A stretch of 40,260 nucleotides of DNA from Lactobacillus kitasatonis DSM 16761 = JCM 1039 (GCF_000615285.1 NZ_BALU01000015.1:1-40260); one strand, 5' to 3'; counted from the stretch's first letter, positions 1 to 10,585 are shown. Notes: a model not told the origin generated them from the sequence alone. Program-made: numbers and translations.

Positions 1-1
1 C

Positions 2-100
2 TATTTGCTTCAGAAATTACCGAATGAAGAGATTCTGGATTCGGAAACCCTTGAAGCTTATTTACCGTGGCAAGAGAAGATCCAGATAAATTGTAAATAA
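2..100 (+). pseudogene. IS66-family transposase, C-terminal tail (cut by window edge)
   Basis: The window opens inside a reading frame of 32 codons ending in TAA. The tail holds YLLQKLPN and a LEAYLPW motif near the end. This resembles the extreme C-terminus of IS66-type TnpC transposases, which finish with a leucine-rich helix and an L-P-W motif shortly before the stop. Only the tail is visible, so I cannot tell whether the element to the left is complete. A hairpin terminator follows 12 bases after the stop, and sequences resembling IS66 ends (TTTGACGCTTAC) lie at 165-176 and 286-297. The family call rests on the tail motif plus these ends. Confidence 0.55.
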
Positions 101-112
101 AAGAACTTAAAT

Positions 113-149
113 AACCGTCTCAGTATAACAGTAACTGGGACGGTTTTTT
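113..149 (+). terminator. Rho-independent terminator after the IS66-type transposase
   Basis: A 12-bp stem (113-124 with 134-145, one G-U pair) with a 9-base loop is followed by a run of T. It lies just downstream of the transposase stop codon. Confidence 0.8.
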
Positions 150-164
150 AAGTACACTATTTTA

Positions 165-297
165 TTTGACGCTTACTGATCTAAAGCTATGATTGGACGT
201 TCTTTTTCAAGCATTATCTTTGCCTCCTTAAGTTTTATGAGACAAGGATAACCGAAAAGTGAGAGCTAAAAAAGATACTTAAGTTTTTGACGCTTAC
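165..297. repeat. Two direct copies of an IS66-like right terminal sequence
   Basis: TTTGACGCTTAC occurs at 165-176 and again at 286-297, 121 bp apart and in the same orientation. IS66-family ends typically begin GTAAGCG when read inward, which matches the reverse complement of both copies. One copy may be the true right end of the element whose transposase ends at base 100. The other may be the end of a second, eroded copy or of a tandem insertion. No gene is visible between the copies. Confidence 0.45.
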
Positions 298-331
298 GCT
301 AGAAAAAAGACTGGCTCTATGATAAATCCTG

Positions 332-368
332 TTGATAGATTTCTATGATATTCTATCAATGGGATTTT
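332..368 (+). terminator. Hairpin with T-run inside the IS left end
   Basis: TTGATAGA (332-339) pairs with TCTATCAA (352-359), and GGGATTTTTT follows. It sits between the left end and the transposase start, where a hairpin could block read-through transcription into the transposase. Termination activity is inferred from the structure only. Confidence 0.45.
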
Positions 369-446
369 TTGGTAGAAAAAAGAGGCATAAGCCTCACTAC
401 ATAAAATCCTTTGATACCACTCTTTAGAAATTAAGGTGTTTTGCTT

Positions 447-1727
447 ATGTCCTCATACAATGATTGTATTAAATTTTCTCTGAATATTAAAGACCCACTG
501 TTAGAATTCTTGGATATTTCAATTGGAAAGTATCGTAATCGCGATGCAAAGTTTTACCATGCAGTAGCTCATCTAGATCAATGTCTTAATTGTGGCTCAA
601 CTAATATCGTCCACAATGGTCATTTATATTCTAATGTGCGCTATCCTGCTTTAGATGCTAGCTTGCCTGTCTTTATCAGAGTAGCCAAGCAGCGAGTTAT
701 TTGTCGCGATTGTCATATGAATTCAATGGCTGAAACGGAATTAGTAGAAAAATACTGCTGTATCTCTAATGCCACTAAACGTAAAATTATTGGTTCTCTA
801 ACTGAAGATTGGTCCATGAAAAGCATTGCCAGACAAACTTCGACCTCAACCAACACTGTACAGCGCGTATTGGAGCGATACGGTTACTCTACCGTTGAAG
901 ATATCGATTGGCTGCCAGAATACTTAGCCTTTGATGAATTCAGAGGCGTTGGCAGACAGCTGCACTTTATCGCTATTGATGGTCATACTCATAAAATAGT
1001 TAAAGTGCTGCCTACCAGACTTAAGAAAGATATCATCAACTACTTCAAACGTTTTCCTCTTACGGTAAGAAACAAGGTCAAAACTGTAACTATGGATCTT
1101 AATTACTACTATGACATCATGGCTAAGGAGCTTTTTCCTAATGCTCAAGTAATTCTTGACCGTTTCCATATCGTTCAAATGCTCAATCGTTCTTTTAATT
1201 CTTGCCGTATTCAAGAAATGAAGAAGCACAAGAAAGGCGCCAAAGAATATAACCTGCTTAAATATTATTGGAAACTGTATCTCAAACCATTTGAGGATCT
1301 TGAAAAAGTAAAGCCGTACCATCAACCAAGGCTAAAGGATACTCTGACTCAGGAACAAGTTGTAGCTGATGGACTCAGACTAAGTCCCGAGCTTGAGAAC
1401 ACCTACAATCTTATGCAAGATATCAGTAAAGCTTTAAGAGACAGAGATACCGATAAGCTCAAGGATTTAATCAAAAGCAAAGATCACGTTGGCAACATGA
1501 TGCATACCACGTTGAATACTTTCAAACGAAATCTTCATGATATTCTCAACGCTGCTAAGTTTGATGAATCTAACGGCTGTCTTGAAGGTACAAACCGCAA
1601 GATTAAACAAATTGAGCGTACTGCTTATGGCTACGCTAATTTTACTCATTTGATAACTAGAATTCAGTTAGAAGAAAAAGGTGCCATTATCAAAGAAAAA
1701 GCATCAAGCTGGTACATAGCAGCTTGA
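447..1727 (+). CDS. ISL3-family transposase
   Basis: The 426-residue product is full length for ISL3 transposases, which cut and paste the element through a DDE nuclease. An N-terminal zinc finger has the pairs C-L-N-C-G (about 46-49) and C-R-D-C (about 86-89). A helix-turn-helix follows around 115-150. The DDE core shows FDEF (D near 163), TMDLNYYY (D near 217), LDRFH and, near the C-terminus, CLEGTNRKIK carrying the acidic residue near 380. The frame is open from a TTG at 441, but AAGGTG at 433-438 sits 8 bases before the ATG at 447, so I chose the ATG. No lesion is visible, and with intact ends and target duplication the element may still be mobile. Confidence 0.95.
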   Translation: MSSYNDCIKFSLNIKDPLLEFLDISIGKYRNRDAKFYHAVAHLDQCLNCGSTNIVHNGHLYSNVRYPALDASLPVFIRVAKQRVICRDCHMNSMAETELVEKYCCISNATKRKIIGSLTEDWSMKSIARQTSTSTNTVQRVLERYGYSTVEDIDWLPEYLAFDEFRGVGRQLHFIAIDGHTHKIVKVLPTRLKKDIINYFKRFPLTVRNKVKTVTMDLNYYYDIMAKELFPNAQVILDRFHIVQMLNRSFNSCRIQEMKKHKKGAKEYNLLKYYWKLYLKPFEDLEKVKPYHQPRLKDTLTQEQVVADGLRLSPELENTYNLMQDISKALRDRDTDKLKDLIKSKDHVGNMMHTTLNTFKRNLHDILNAAKFDESNGCLEGTNRKIKQIERTAYGYANFTHLITRIQLEEKGAIIKEKASSWYIAA

Positions 1728-1739
1728 TGCTTAATCCAA

Positions 1740-1833
1740 TTATTAAATTATAGTTGACTTCTATCAACACGATTTGACAGAGAGCCTTATTAAATTATAG
1801 TTGACTTCTATCAATACGATTTGACAGAGAGCC
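1740..1833. repeat. Tandem duplication of the ISL3 right terminal repeat
   Basis: The 47-bp units 1740-1786 and 1787-1833 differ at one base (CAACACG versus CAATACG). Each contains a full right inverted repeat ending in AGAGAGCC. Confidence 0.95.
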
Positions 1834-1888
1834 AAAAGACTTACATTGTTAGTAAATCCTTAAAATCTACTAATTGTAAGTCTTTTTT
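1834..1888 (-). terminator. Adhesin gene terminator, interrupted by the ISL3 insertion
   Basis: GACTTACA (1838-1845) pairs with TGTAAGTC (1875-1882), and an inner TAGTA/TACTA pairing extends the stem. T-runs flank both sides (plus strand 1883-1888; minus strand via the A-run 1834-1837). The IS element entered the outer arm; because the 8-bp target was duplicated, the hairpin stays whole on this side while the minus-strand T-run now ends at the IS border. Confidence 0.75.
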
Positions 1889-1896
1889 GTTAACGA

Positions 1897-4800
1897 TTAT
1901 TCATCGTCTCTCTTTTTCTTCAAAACTAATAATGCAAGTGCAAGTACACCCACACCTAGAAGCGAAAGCTGCCAATTACTTTCACCATTAGTTTGTGGTA
2001 ACTTCTTATCGTTATTTCCATTAGTTTTGTCTACAACATTTTGAGCAGCCTTACTGTCAACTTTAGCTTGAGGACTACCATAAAGTTGCTTGCCTTTTGT
2101 TCCTTTAACAGGTTTCACAACTTCATGCTTTATCTGCTTAGCTGGCTTTTCAGGCTTAGTTGGCTTAACCGACTTAGTTTGTTTACCTGGTTTAGTTGGC
2201 GTGGTTGCCTTAACCGGCGTAGTTTGTTTACCTGGTTTAGTTGGCGTGATTGGCTTAACCGGCGTAGTTTGTTTACCTGGTTTAGTTGGCGTAACTGGCG
2301 TAATAGGCTCGCCTGGCTTAACTGGAGTTGCCGGTTCATCAGGCTCAGGATCAGCAGTGTAGTTAATTTCAACTGTCACATCCTTGCCATCAGCCGGAAC
2401 GTAAGTCAATTCGATTATATCCTTATCAGGAGTATATCCTGGAACAACTGGAGCAACATATTTAGGCCAATTGCTATTTTTAGTTGTCCAAGCTGAATAT
2501 TTTACTTCCTTAGTTACAGCATCAACAGTTGCCGTTCTTGTGTAAGGAACCACCTGTTTGATTTCTTGATTTGTACCACTTGGATAGTGAACGATAATTG
2601 TACGAGTGATAGTTCTAGAAAGATCGGTCTCAGTTAATCCTCTTGGATAATTCTGATTACTATCTGGAATGATATCATCAGGTGTCTTTGGATCTTTACC
2701 AGTAACTGTTACGGTACCATGCTTTAAGTAAACAGTTACAACCTGATGTTCTTTATCTGCACCATTAGCGGTTTGATCACTAAAGTCAAAAGTATCAGGA
2801 ACTGTTCCGCTAACTTTATCTGGATCAATTACATAGCCTTTATCTAAGTAACTTTGAATAGTTGAATTCAGAGTATCGGTTACACTAGTTGGGATCGTTG
2901 AACCAGAATCACCATGTGCTACATCATTTTGAGTAGTTAAAGTTGTATTTGTTGTTGTATCAACATAAACCAAATCAATGACCTGCGTATTCTTAACGTA
3001 AACTACCTTAGTATTTTCAAGTGGATTATCTGGTGTTACGTTTGGCACTTCAGCATGATAGCTGGAATTTCAGGAACACCGGTTGTTGTAGTCTTAGTTG
3101 GATCGTTAGGATCGTTGTTGTACTTAGGAGTTGGTGCATCAGGAATTTCATGACCATCTTTATCAACTGGGGTAATCTTGCCAACTGGTGAGTACTTAAC
3201 AACGATGTCTTGACCATTCTGAGCCTTACCATTTTCATCTTTTGGTACGTCCTGGCTTGGTATTACTACGTAGTCAGCTACATAACCATTAACTACTTGA
3301 ACCGGATTGTTGTCGAAACTTTCCTTGCCAGCTTCTTTTGGCTCCCAGTTAGTGTAAGAAACTGCATCAGCATCGCCCTTAGCAAGTTTTACCAAGTCAA
3401 TGGTTGCATCCCGCTTGTAGGATACTTCTTGAGTCACTGGTGAAAAAGCTTGGTTTTCACCTTCAGGCTTATCAGTGAAGATAAAGGAAATGTTTCTACT
3501 TACCGTATTGTTCAAATCACTTTGACCAACATTTGCCGGATAATCATGTGAGTAATCACCATCAGTGATCTTTTCCGTTGGATCTTTTGGTGTTTCACTA
3601 GTAACAGTAATCGTCTTGTGCTTGAGCGTTACAGTCCACTTCTGATTAATGGTTTCTGGATATTCACCATTTGGAACATCATCATATGAATCAAAAGTTT
3701 CCTTGTTGTGATTACCGTCGTTTGCAGTAAAGCCGTCATGTACTAATTCATAGCCTTGCTTTTCATATTCTTTAATTAAATCTGTAGTTGAGTATTCGAA
3801 TTTTTCGCCACTCTTACCAGTCTTTTTATCAACAGTAAGAGCATCTCTCGTATCTTCATCAACATATTCAATTTGAACTAATGAATCATTTCCAACGTAT
3901 TTTACATAAATATCACCGGCATTAACACCATGAGTGACTTCAGCTGCATTTACTACTTCTTGTTGAGGCGTGTAACCCTTAAGTTCTAGATAACCATTCT
4001 TAGAACTTGGAGAAACCACTTCTGTAAAGCTATTACCGCCGTCAGTTGTAATAGTTTCACCTTGTTGGTTGGTTGTCGTTGAATTGTGAGCCTTCCAGTC
4101 ACCTTGGTAAATAACTTTACCAGTTACCAAGTTAATCTTAGCTGATCGGGTGAATACAACAGTCTGTTCAATATCATTCAAGCCTGTAACTGGTTGCCCA
4201 CTTACATCTTTTCCATTTACGAAAGTATTTGCATCGTAAACATAATGAATAGTTCTAGTTGAAGTGTTAGTTGCCTTTTGAGCTGACCAATCATTTGCTG
4301 GGAACTTAGCATCAGTACCTGGGACTGTTTGGCCTTCTACCGGCGGATTATCAACTGTTACAGTGACGACTTTTTCACGGTAGTAAACATTAACAAATGT
4401 ATCATCATCAGTTGGCTTAGGCGTTACTTCGTCAACTTGAGCAAAGCTTGCGCCATCGGCAGTAGTTGGTGCTTCATAGCCGTACTTAGATAAGTCGTAG
4501 TTAACTTGACTTGGCAAGGTCTTGCTATCTGAAGTGATAATAAATCCAGCAGTCGCATCACTAGCCTGGCCAGTAGTGTGAGTGTAGCCGTCTGCTTGCT
4601 TCAAAGTTGTTTGATCGCCAGTAGTAGTTACTTGGTCTGGGGTTGCATAACCGATAATTTGCTTAGTTACCTGGTCTCTAACAGCATAGCGTTCAAAGTC
4701 AACTTTTTGTCCAATAGTTTGAGCTTCAGTCACCTTTCGGTTAGCATCACCAATCAACTTGTTTTGATTTTTATCGTAGTAGTTGATCTTGCGAGTAACA

Positions 4801-7800
4801 GTCTTAGTTTCCTTTTCTAAGCTAAGGGCATGTTCTAAGTGAATGTCAACGTATTGCGGGGTGCTGTCAGTTTGACCAGTACCGTTGCTTGTTGCGTCGA
4901 ATTTAGCAGGGATGTCAGTATTTGATACAAACTTGTAGCCCTTTGATTCGTAGTATGACTTCAAAAGGTTAATATTGTCGCTAAATTCAGCCGGAATATC
5001 ACTATTAGTCAAACCATCTAGGCTAATTTCAACATTCTTGCCTTGGCCTTCAAGCTCGCTCTTAGCAGTCACTGGACTCAATTCGCTGTCAGTCGTATCG
5101 TCGTAAACGCGAATCTTGACGGTTTGCTTATCTGCTGAGTAAACAACCTCGTCTGACACCTTTAGGCCGTCACTCATCAACTTAGCAATTTCATCTTCGC
5201 CAGCATTCTTTAAGAAGTCAGCAGAAATTGTAGCCTTAGCAGCAACTTCCTTGTCTGGGTGGTAGCCGTCTGCAAGCTTTGGACTTGTTACACCAACAGA
5301 AGTGTAAGTGCCTGACCAATCTGACTTAGTAACATTGGTATTGACCTTGTCAGTGGTTACTGTTCTTGAGAAGACTCCGTCAAAAGTATCTACCTTAGCA
5401 TCAGGTGCTTTAGGTGCGTCTGGTGATTTGCTATCAACTGAGTAAGTAACTTCTCTTACTACCTTGATAGATTCGGTCTTAACATCCTTAGCGTGCTTCA
5501 AGTGAACTTCTAGAACTTGAACGTCATTATCTTTACCTGGGCCATTATCAGTATCATCAAAACTGCCACTAGCTAATGGTAAAGTTACGATATAGTGCTT
5601 AGCTTCATAGTAAGTCTTAAGCTTATTAAGGTTAGTTTGCAAATCACTTGGGAATGCTGCATTAGAGTTACCAATAAAGTCAACTTTAGCGCCAGTGTCT
5701 TGGGTATCTAAGGCTTTTTTAGGAGTTTCAGAATCGTCATCGTAAACTTGCACCTGCAATTCTTGCTTGACTGGTGCGTATTTGACAGTATTTTCAATAG
5801 TTGAATTACTATTTGCAGTAAAAGTAAAAGTATGAGTCAATGCACTAGCTTGATCTTCAGTATTATCTACTACGTAATATTCTTTAGAACTTGGAATAGT
5901 TGCTGCTGGGAATGTAATAGAAATCTGACCATCATCAAGTTTTGTTACTGATAAACCAACTTCTTTTCCATCTTTCATGTATGAAGCAGCATAAGTCTTT
6001 TGACCAGTTACTTCATTAGTAGCTTGCGTTACTGTAACATCTACGGCTTGATCATCAAAAGCTGATGTGCACTTGAATCATTAGTAACAAAGTGAACTAC
6101 ATGTTTAATAGATTGAGTTGCTTTATCAATCTTAGGTGTTAATTCAAATTGAACGGTGTCATGATCAAAGTTGTAGATAACTGTTTTACCAAATTGAGCT
6201 GAACCATCTGGAGCATCAGTAGTCCAGGTCTTGCCGCCATTATTAATGATTGATTTAACGGCTTGACCATCTTTTAAAACTAGTTCATATCCCTTAGGAA
6301 TCAACTCAGTCGGAATACTACTAAAATCAGATTCGTTCATTGGATGGTCATTGTCATTATCTTTATATGTTTTTGACATTGACGGTACATTAATATATTG
6401 ATCTTTTTCATGAGGATCTTTGTAATGAAGACGGACATCTATAGTGGAAGTGCCTGATACTGTGATCGTAGAAGCATTCTTATTAACTAATGGTACCATC
6501 CCATTACCACCATATAGTCCCCAAGCAAGCTTACCTACTTTTCCAGCATCTTGCGCAATATTTTTATCAATACCATGGATATAAATATCTTTAGTTGCAG
6601 TATTTGCTTTAACTGTATCATATTTAATAGCGATTGACTTAATATCAGACCATGACATTTCACCTTTAGCAATTTTTTCTTTTACTTGTTCTTCAGTTAA
6701 GAAATGGTCAGTTGAAGGAGTTTTCGTGTGTAAGTCTGTTGGAAGATCAGTTGTAGTAGTTGAATATAAGACTGTTTGATCATTAGCATCAACTGGACCA
6801 CTTAATGAAAAATTCAAAGTAGAATTGTTATAGCCTATAGTTGGTAAATTAACAAAACCAACTGCATCACGTAAATCACTTTGTGTGTCATAGTTAACAA
6901 CATTAACCCTAAAGCTCATTTGATTTGTGCCTTTATCATCTGAGCTAGCCTGTTGGAAATATAACCCATTATTCTTATTACCGTTAGCAGAATCAGCCAT
7001 TACCATCGCTGAAGCTGTAGCAGTAGTCCAATTACCTCCACCTATATAGTAGAACTTGTTAGGATCTAATTTTAAACTTGAGCCAGATTTTTCAGCATCT
7101 GAAGCAGTTAAGAATTGTCCCTTGGCCCCACTAGTTACAATTTTAATATCTTTACTATATATATATACTTCCCAAGGTAAAGTTTTGCCTGTTTGATTAT
7201 TTGCATTATCTAAGTGAAGTGAGTCGTTAGCTCCTGTTGCGGTATTATATTGATAATTTGTTCCCGTATAGTCAACCTTAACTATTTGATGACCATTAAC
7301 CAAATAAGAGGTAACAATTGGGGAAGGACTTTGATTACCATTTTTATTTAAACGATCAACAGAATTTCCACTAAAGACAGCATTGCCTGGAACAACATAG
7401 TAAAAGATTGGTTCATAAATATAGCTATAATTGCCACTGCCTCCACCACTTAATGCAATTTCACCTGCATTTTGCTGTCCTGGATTAGTATGAGGCTGAT
7501 AAGTCCAAGTTCCTAGAGATGCAGTAAATTTTGAAGAATCAATTATAGTTTGTGTACCACTAGCTGTGTATGACACAACTTTAGTTCCATCTGGTTTTGA
7601 TTTAAAATTGCTCCCAAATATAGTAATTGAAGAGGTTAATTTATCATCTACTTTTACTTTAGTAGTACCATCATCATAAGTATCATTTAAATTACCATAA
7701 GCAATAAACAGATTCTGTGATAAATTGGCGGTTTGATCTGAAATTTTACCAACATTTGGAAGACCATCTGTTTTAGTATTTCTACCAATAGTTTTAGTAT

Positions 7801-9636
7801 CAGGTGTAAAGATAATACTTCTAATACCGACATTATCAGTTGAGGAAACAGTTTCGCCTGCAGTCACAGTACCAGTAACTTTTTTTCCATTAGTCAAAGT
7901 TATTTCGTATGTATAGCTCTTGATATTACCAATATTATTGTATATTGTGCCTAAATCTTTTGGTGTTTTTATTCCAGTTACATGTAATCCATCTGCCAAA
8001 TCAAGCTGAATTTTTGCATCTTTAATATCATCATTATTATTTTTATATGCAAACCAATTTACAACCTTTGGATCATTGGTCGGGTTAGAATCTAACACTA
8101 GCTCATTTGAGTTTATTGCTCCCTTAGCAGAAATATCCAGACTACCGATTTCTGGATGATCATCACTACCTGCAATGGTTGCTTTAAATATTCCACCATC
8201 TGCGTGAATTTTTTGACCATCGGCAGTATAGGTCTGGTCAACGAAACTATGGCCTTTTGCTGCTACTGTTGTGTCATGTTCTGGTAATTTGTCCTTGTCA
8301 TAAACAAACTTACCAGTCAATGCATAAGCCTGTGCTCCATAGGACCTTGCTGACCTTTACCTTTAGGAACAGTAATAATAATATCCTGTCCAATTCCAGC
8401 TTGTGTAATGGTAATTTGTGAATCTGCATTTCCTTTATCAATTAGACCTAACTCGGTATTTGCCTTAATTGTTGCATCATGGTTTAGTAAAAAATTTTCA
8501 GGAACCGGAATAGTAATAGTTGAACCATAGTTAACTGCACTATGAATATTCATTGATGGAAAACTGCCGTCTTGAGTGATACCATTGTTTTCTCTCAAAA
8601 TATAACCAAAGTTGTAGTCCTGGTTAGGAATAACTTGTTTTATTGTATTACTTGGTGCACCATATGCTAAACCATTTGAACTAGCAATATATACCGTATC
8701 TGCTGTTAATTGAGGAATAATGGTTTGCTTAAATGATAATGGTGCTTGATCTTGGCCATTAATTGACCACTGGATATCTTTATCGGTCACACCTGTATCT
8801 GGCATAGGTGATGGCTGACCCCAATAGTTATTATATTTAGTAGCAATAATTTTATATGCAAGTTTTCCGCCAGTAGCAGTAATATTTAATTCATATACTC
8901 GATAATCATCTTTATCATGAAAAGTAACAGTTCCAACTGGTAGGTTCTCGCCTTTCAAGTCATAAGCCGATCCCTTTTTTACTTTGATAACAATCTTATC
9001 ACCAGCATGGACATTAGTTGCATTTAATGTGATTACTTCAGGATCATAAGTTTTATTAGATAATTCAGCACTATTGATCGAAAGACTCATGTTCTTATCA
9101 TGACTATCTTGCGATAAGACTGGGGTTGACGGGCTTGCAGGTGGCTTGGCAGCAAATTTCATATTGGCTGCTGCCACTTTCTCGACTGCAGCTTTAGCTT
9201 TATCCTGTCCATCATCTTTTAAAGGCTTATCAGTAACTTCTTTATTAATTGCTGCTTCATTAGCCGTTTTGCCATCTAAATCAGTAGTTGCAGTATTTTT
9301 TGCAGTATTTTCAGCTGTATCTGAAGTTGCAGAGGTCTTTTCTACTCCGTTAGTAGTATCTGCTGTATCCCCCCGATTTTGATTTGGTGAAGAATTTTGA
9401 GCATTACCTGCGCTTGGGTCAGTTACATTCTGATTACTTGTAGATTTGCTATCTTTTTGTTCTAGATAATTGTTACTATTAGTAGTACTAGAACCATTCT
9501 CAGCTGTTGCGGCTTGAACTTTTTGACTATTATTAATAGTCAAAAATAAAGTAGATAACAAAACCGAAGTTGCACCAATAGTTAACTTACGGATTCCAAA
9601 ACGTTGCTTAGTTTCAGCATGTTTGTTAAATAGCAT
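1897..9636 (-). pseudogene. Giant LPXTG mucus-binding (Mub-type) adhesin, three frameshifts
   Basis: Four successive minus-strand frames (9636-8317, 8320-6041, about 6060-3036, about 3060-1897) are pieces of one protein. Restoring one base at each of three places gives a single frame of about 2,580 residues. The N-terminus has a YSIRK-type signal (RFGIRKLTIGATSVLL) followed by a Ser/Thr/Asn-rich segment. The middle holds long beta-rich adhesin sequence. The C-terminal third has repeated MucBP/Mub-B2-like modules, a Pro/Lys/Thr stalk, and the LPQTNGE sortase motif with a hydrophobic helix and a KKKRDDE tail. The intact protein would be cell-wall anchored and bind mucus. Single-base losses lie near 8337, 6063 and 3062. 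The first ATG (9634-9636) and the TTG at 9645 lack a near Shine-Dalgarno; the nearest strong one is at about 9702-9708. Function is probably lost unless the indels are sequencing errors. Confidence 0.9.
2176..2310 (-). repeat. 45-bp tandem repeat encoding the Pro/Lys/Thr stalk
   Basis: The same 27-base start recurs at 2176, 2221 and 2266, a period of exactly 45 bp (15 residues). It encodes TPTKPGKQTTPVKP-like units of the adhesin's wall-spanning stalk. The repeat keeps the reading frame, so copy number can change without a frameshift. Confidence 0.9.
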
Positions 9637-9645
9637 GTCTGTCAA

Positions 9646-9935
9646 ATGTATAAAACACGGATAAAGCTAAATTATCTCTAGCTCCACAGAAATTTATACT
9701 TCTCCTTTCTTCACTTCTCATTTAGAAAAACGAATTATCTCATTATTCTTTTGAAGCAAATTATTCAATCTACTCCGCATTTTATTTCCAATAGATTATC
9801 AATGTTATGTTATTAATATATGCTTTTAAATATATACACTATTAATTTTTGTAAATAATTTGCTCATATATAGTTTAATATACGCACGATCATCCTAAAT
9901 GTAAAGTAACAGATCTTATTTTATTTATTTTTCTG
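9646..9935. other. AT-rich gene-free stretch upstream of the adhesin
   Basis: No reading frame of note is present. On the minus strand AAAGGAG at about 9702-9708 is a strong ribosome-binding site that does not serve the adhesin's first ATG in frame. A GTG at 9685-9687 runs into a stop after six codons. This is the expected site of the adhesin promoter, but I see no convincing -35/-10 pair. Confidence 0.5.
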
Positions 9936-9936
9936 T

Positions 9937-9982
9937 AAAAAAGTCCTAGGAATATTGCCATAATAGCATTTTTTCTAGGACT
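9937..9982 (-). terminator. Terminator of the ykoE-like gene
   Basis: AGTCCTAG (9942-9949) pairs with CTAGGACT (9975-9982), and the A-run at 9937-9942 gives a minus-strand T-run. Confidence 0.75.
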
Positions 9983-10006
9983 AAAATTATTGAATTAATT
10001 AATTTT

Positions 10007-10585
10007 TTATTCTGTTTTTGGAGCTAAAGCCTTATCAAACAAGTTGGTAATTAATTTTACCAAGACACCATCAAATAATAAAGCAGAAATCATACTGGTG
10101 ATAAACATCAAGATTTGCAAACTTGGACGGTAGTGGCTCCAGCCAAAGATGAAATATGATGGGATAAAACCACCGAGGTTGGCAAAGAAAGCACCAGTTA
10201 AAACGCTAGCCCAAGAAAATCTTTCATAACGGGACTTCTTAGGGAAAAAGCCGATCTCATTGGTAGCACCTTGAATCAAGCCTTCCAAGATGGTGAGTGC
10301 GCCCCATTGGCCACCGATTGCCATTTCTACCGTAGCAGCGATTAATTCACCAATCGTACCGGAACCTACTGTTGGAACAAAATACATTGCAAGAGGTGCT
10401 GCCATGTACCACAATCCAGTAAAAATATTATCCACAACTGGTGCATAACCCGTTGGCAAGAAACTCAACTTAACCAAGTTATACACATTGTTGAAACCAT
10501 AGGTGTAGATAACCCCCATGATGATCCCAATCAAGGCTACTAAAATAATCGACTTAACATTCCATTTCGATGAACGTGTAAACAT
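10007..10585 (-). CDS. ykoE: ECF transporter S component, YkoE family (thiamine or its pyrimidine precursor)
   Basis: This is a 192-residue integral membrane protein with about five hydrophobic segments, typical in length for ECF substrate-binding S components. It shows a YkoE-like pattern: an MGVIYTYGF first helix, a central GELIAATVEMAIGGQWG helix, and LEGLIQGATNEIGF. YkoE proteins are linked to uptake of thiamine or hydroxymethylpyrimidine, and the TPP riboswitch directly upstream supports this substrate. No ECF ATPase or EcfT gene is adjacent, so it probably uses a shared energy-coupling module encoded elsewhere (inference). The gene is monocistronic, with its own riboswitch and terminator. 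The exact ligand is not provable from sequence. Confidence 0.9.
   Translation of the reverse strand: MFTRSSKWNVKSIILVALIGIIMGVIYTYGFNNVYNLVKLSFLPTGYAPVVDNIFTGLWYMAAPLAMYFVPTVGSGTIGELIAATVEMAIGGQWGALTILEGLIQGATNEIGFFPKKSRYERFSWASVLTGAFFANLGGFIPSYFIFGWSHYRPSLQILMFITSMISALLFDGVLVKLITNLFDKALAPKTE

Larger units (their letters stand above)
313..1833 (+). mobile_element. Complete ISL3-family insertion sequence with a duplicated right end
   Basis: The left end (313 onward, GGCTCTATGATAAATC) is an imperfect inverted match to the right end (GGCTCTCTGTCAAATC on the minus strand). The element carries one ISL3-type transposase. The octamer AAAAGACT sits immediately outside both ends, at 305-312 and 1834-1841, as expected for the 8-bp target duplications of ISL3 elements. 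The right terminal 47 bp is present twice in tandem (1740-1786 and 1787-1833, one mismatch), and the target duplication abuts the outer copy. The insertion point lies in the stem of the terminator downstream of the minus-strand adhesin gene. Confidence 0.9.

Noticed and set aside
165-297. The TTTGACGCTTAC repeats as a CRISPR-like array
   Set aside because: Only two 12-base copies with a single 109-bp interval, explained better by IS66 ends.
924-1325. Minus-strand frame of 133 codons inside the ISL3 transposase
   Set aside because: Antisense to a well-supported transposase with no start signal or recognisable domain.
2176-2310. The 45-bp repeat as a CRISPR array
   Set aside because: Units are contiguous without spacers and lie in frame within the adhesin.
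2041-2496. Plus-strand frames opposite the adhesin stalk, one with repeated W/L/R-rich sequence
   Set aside because: They are the antisense shadow of the 45-bp Pro/Lys/Thr repeat; no ribosome-binding site or independent context.
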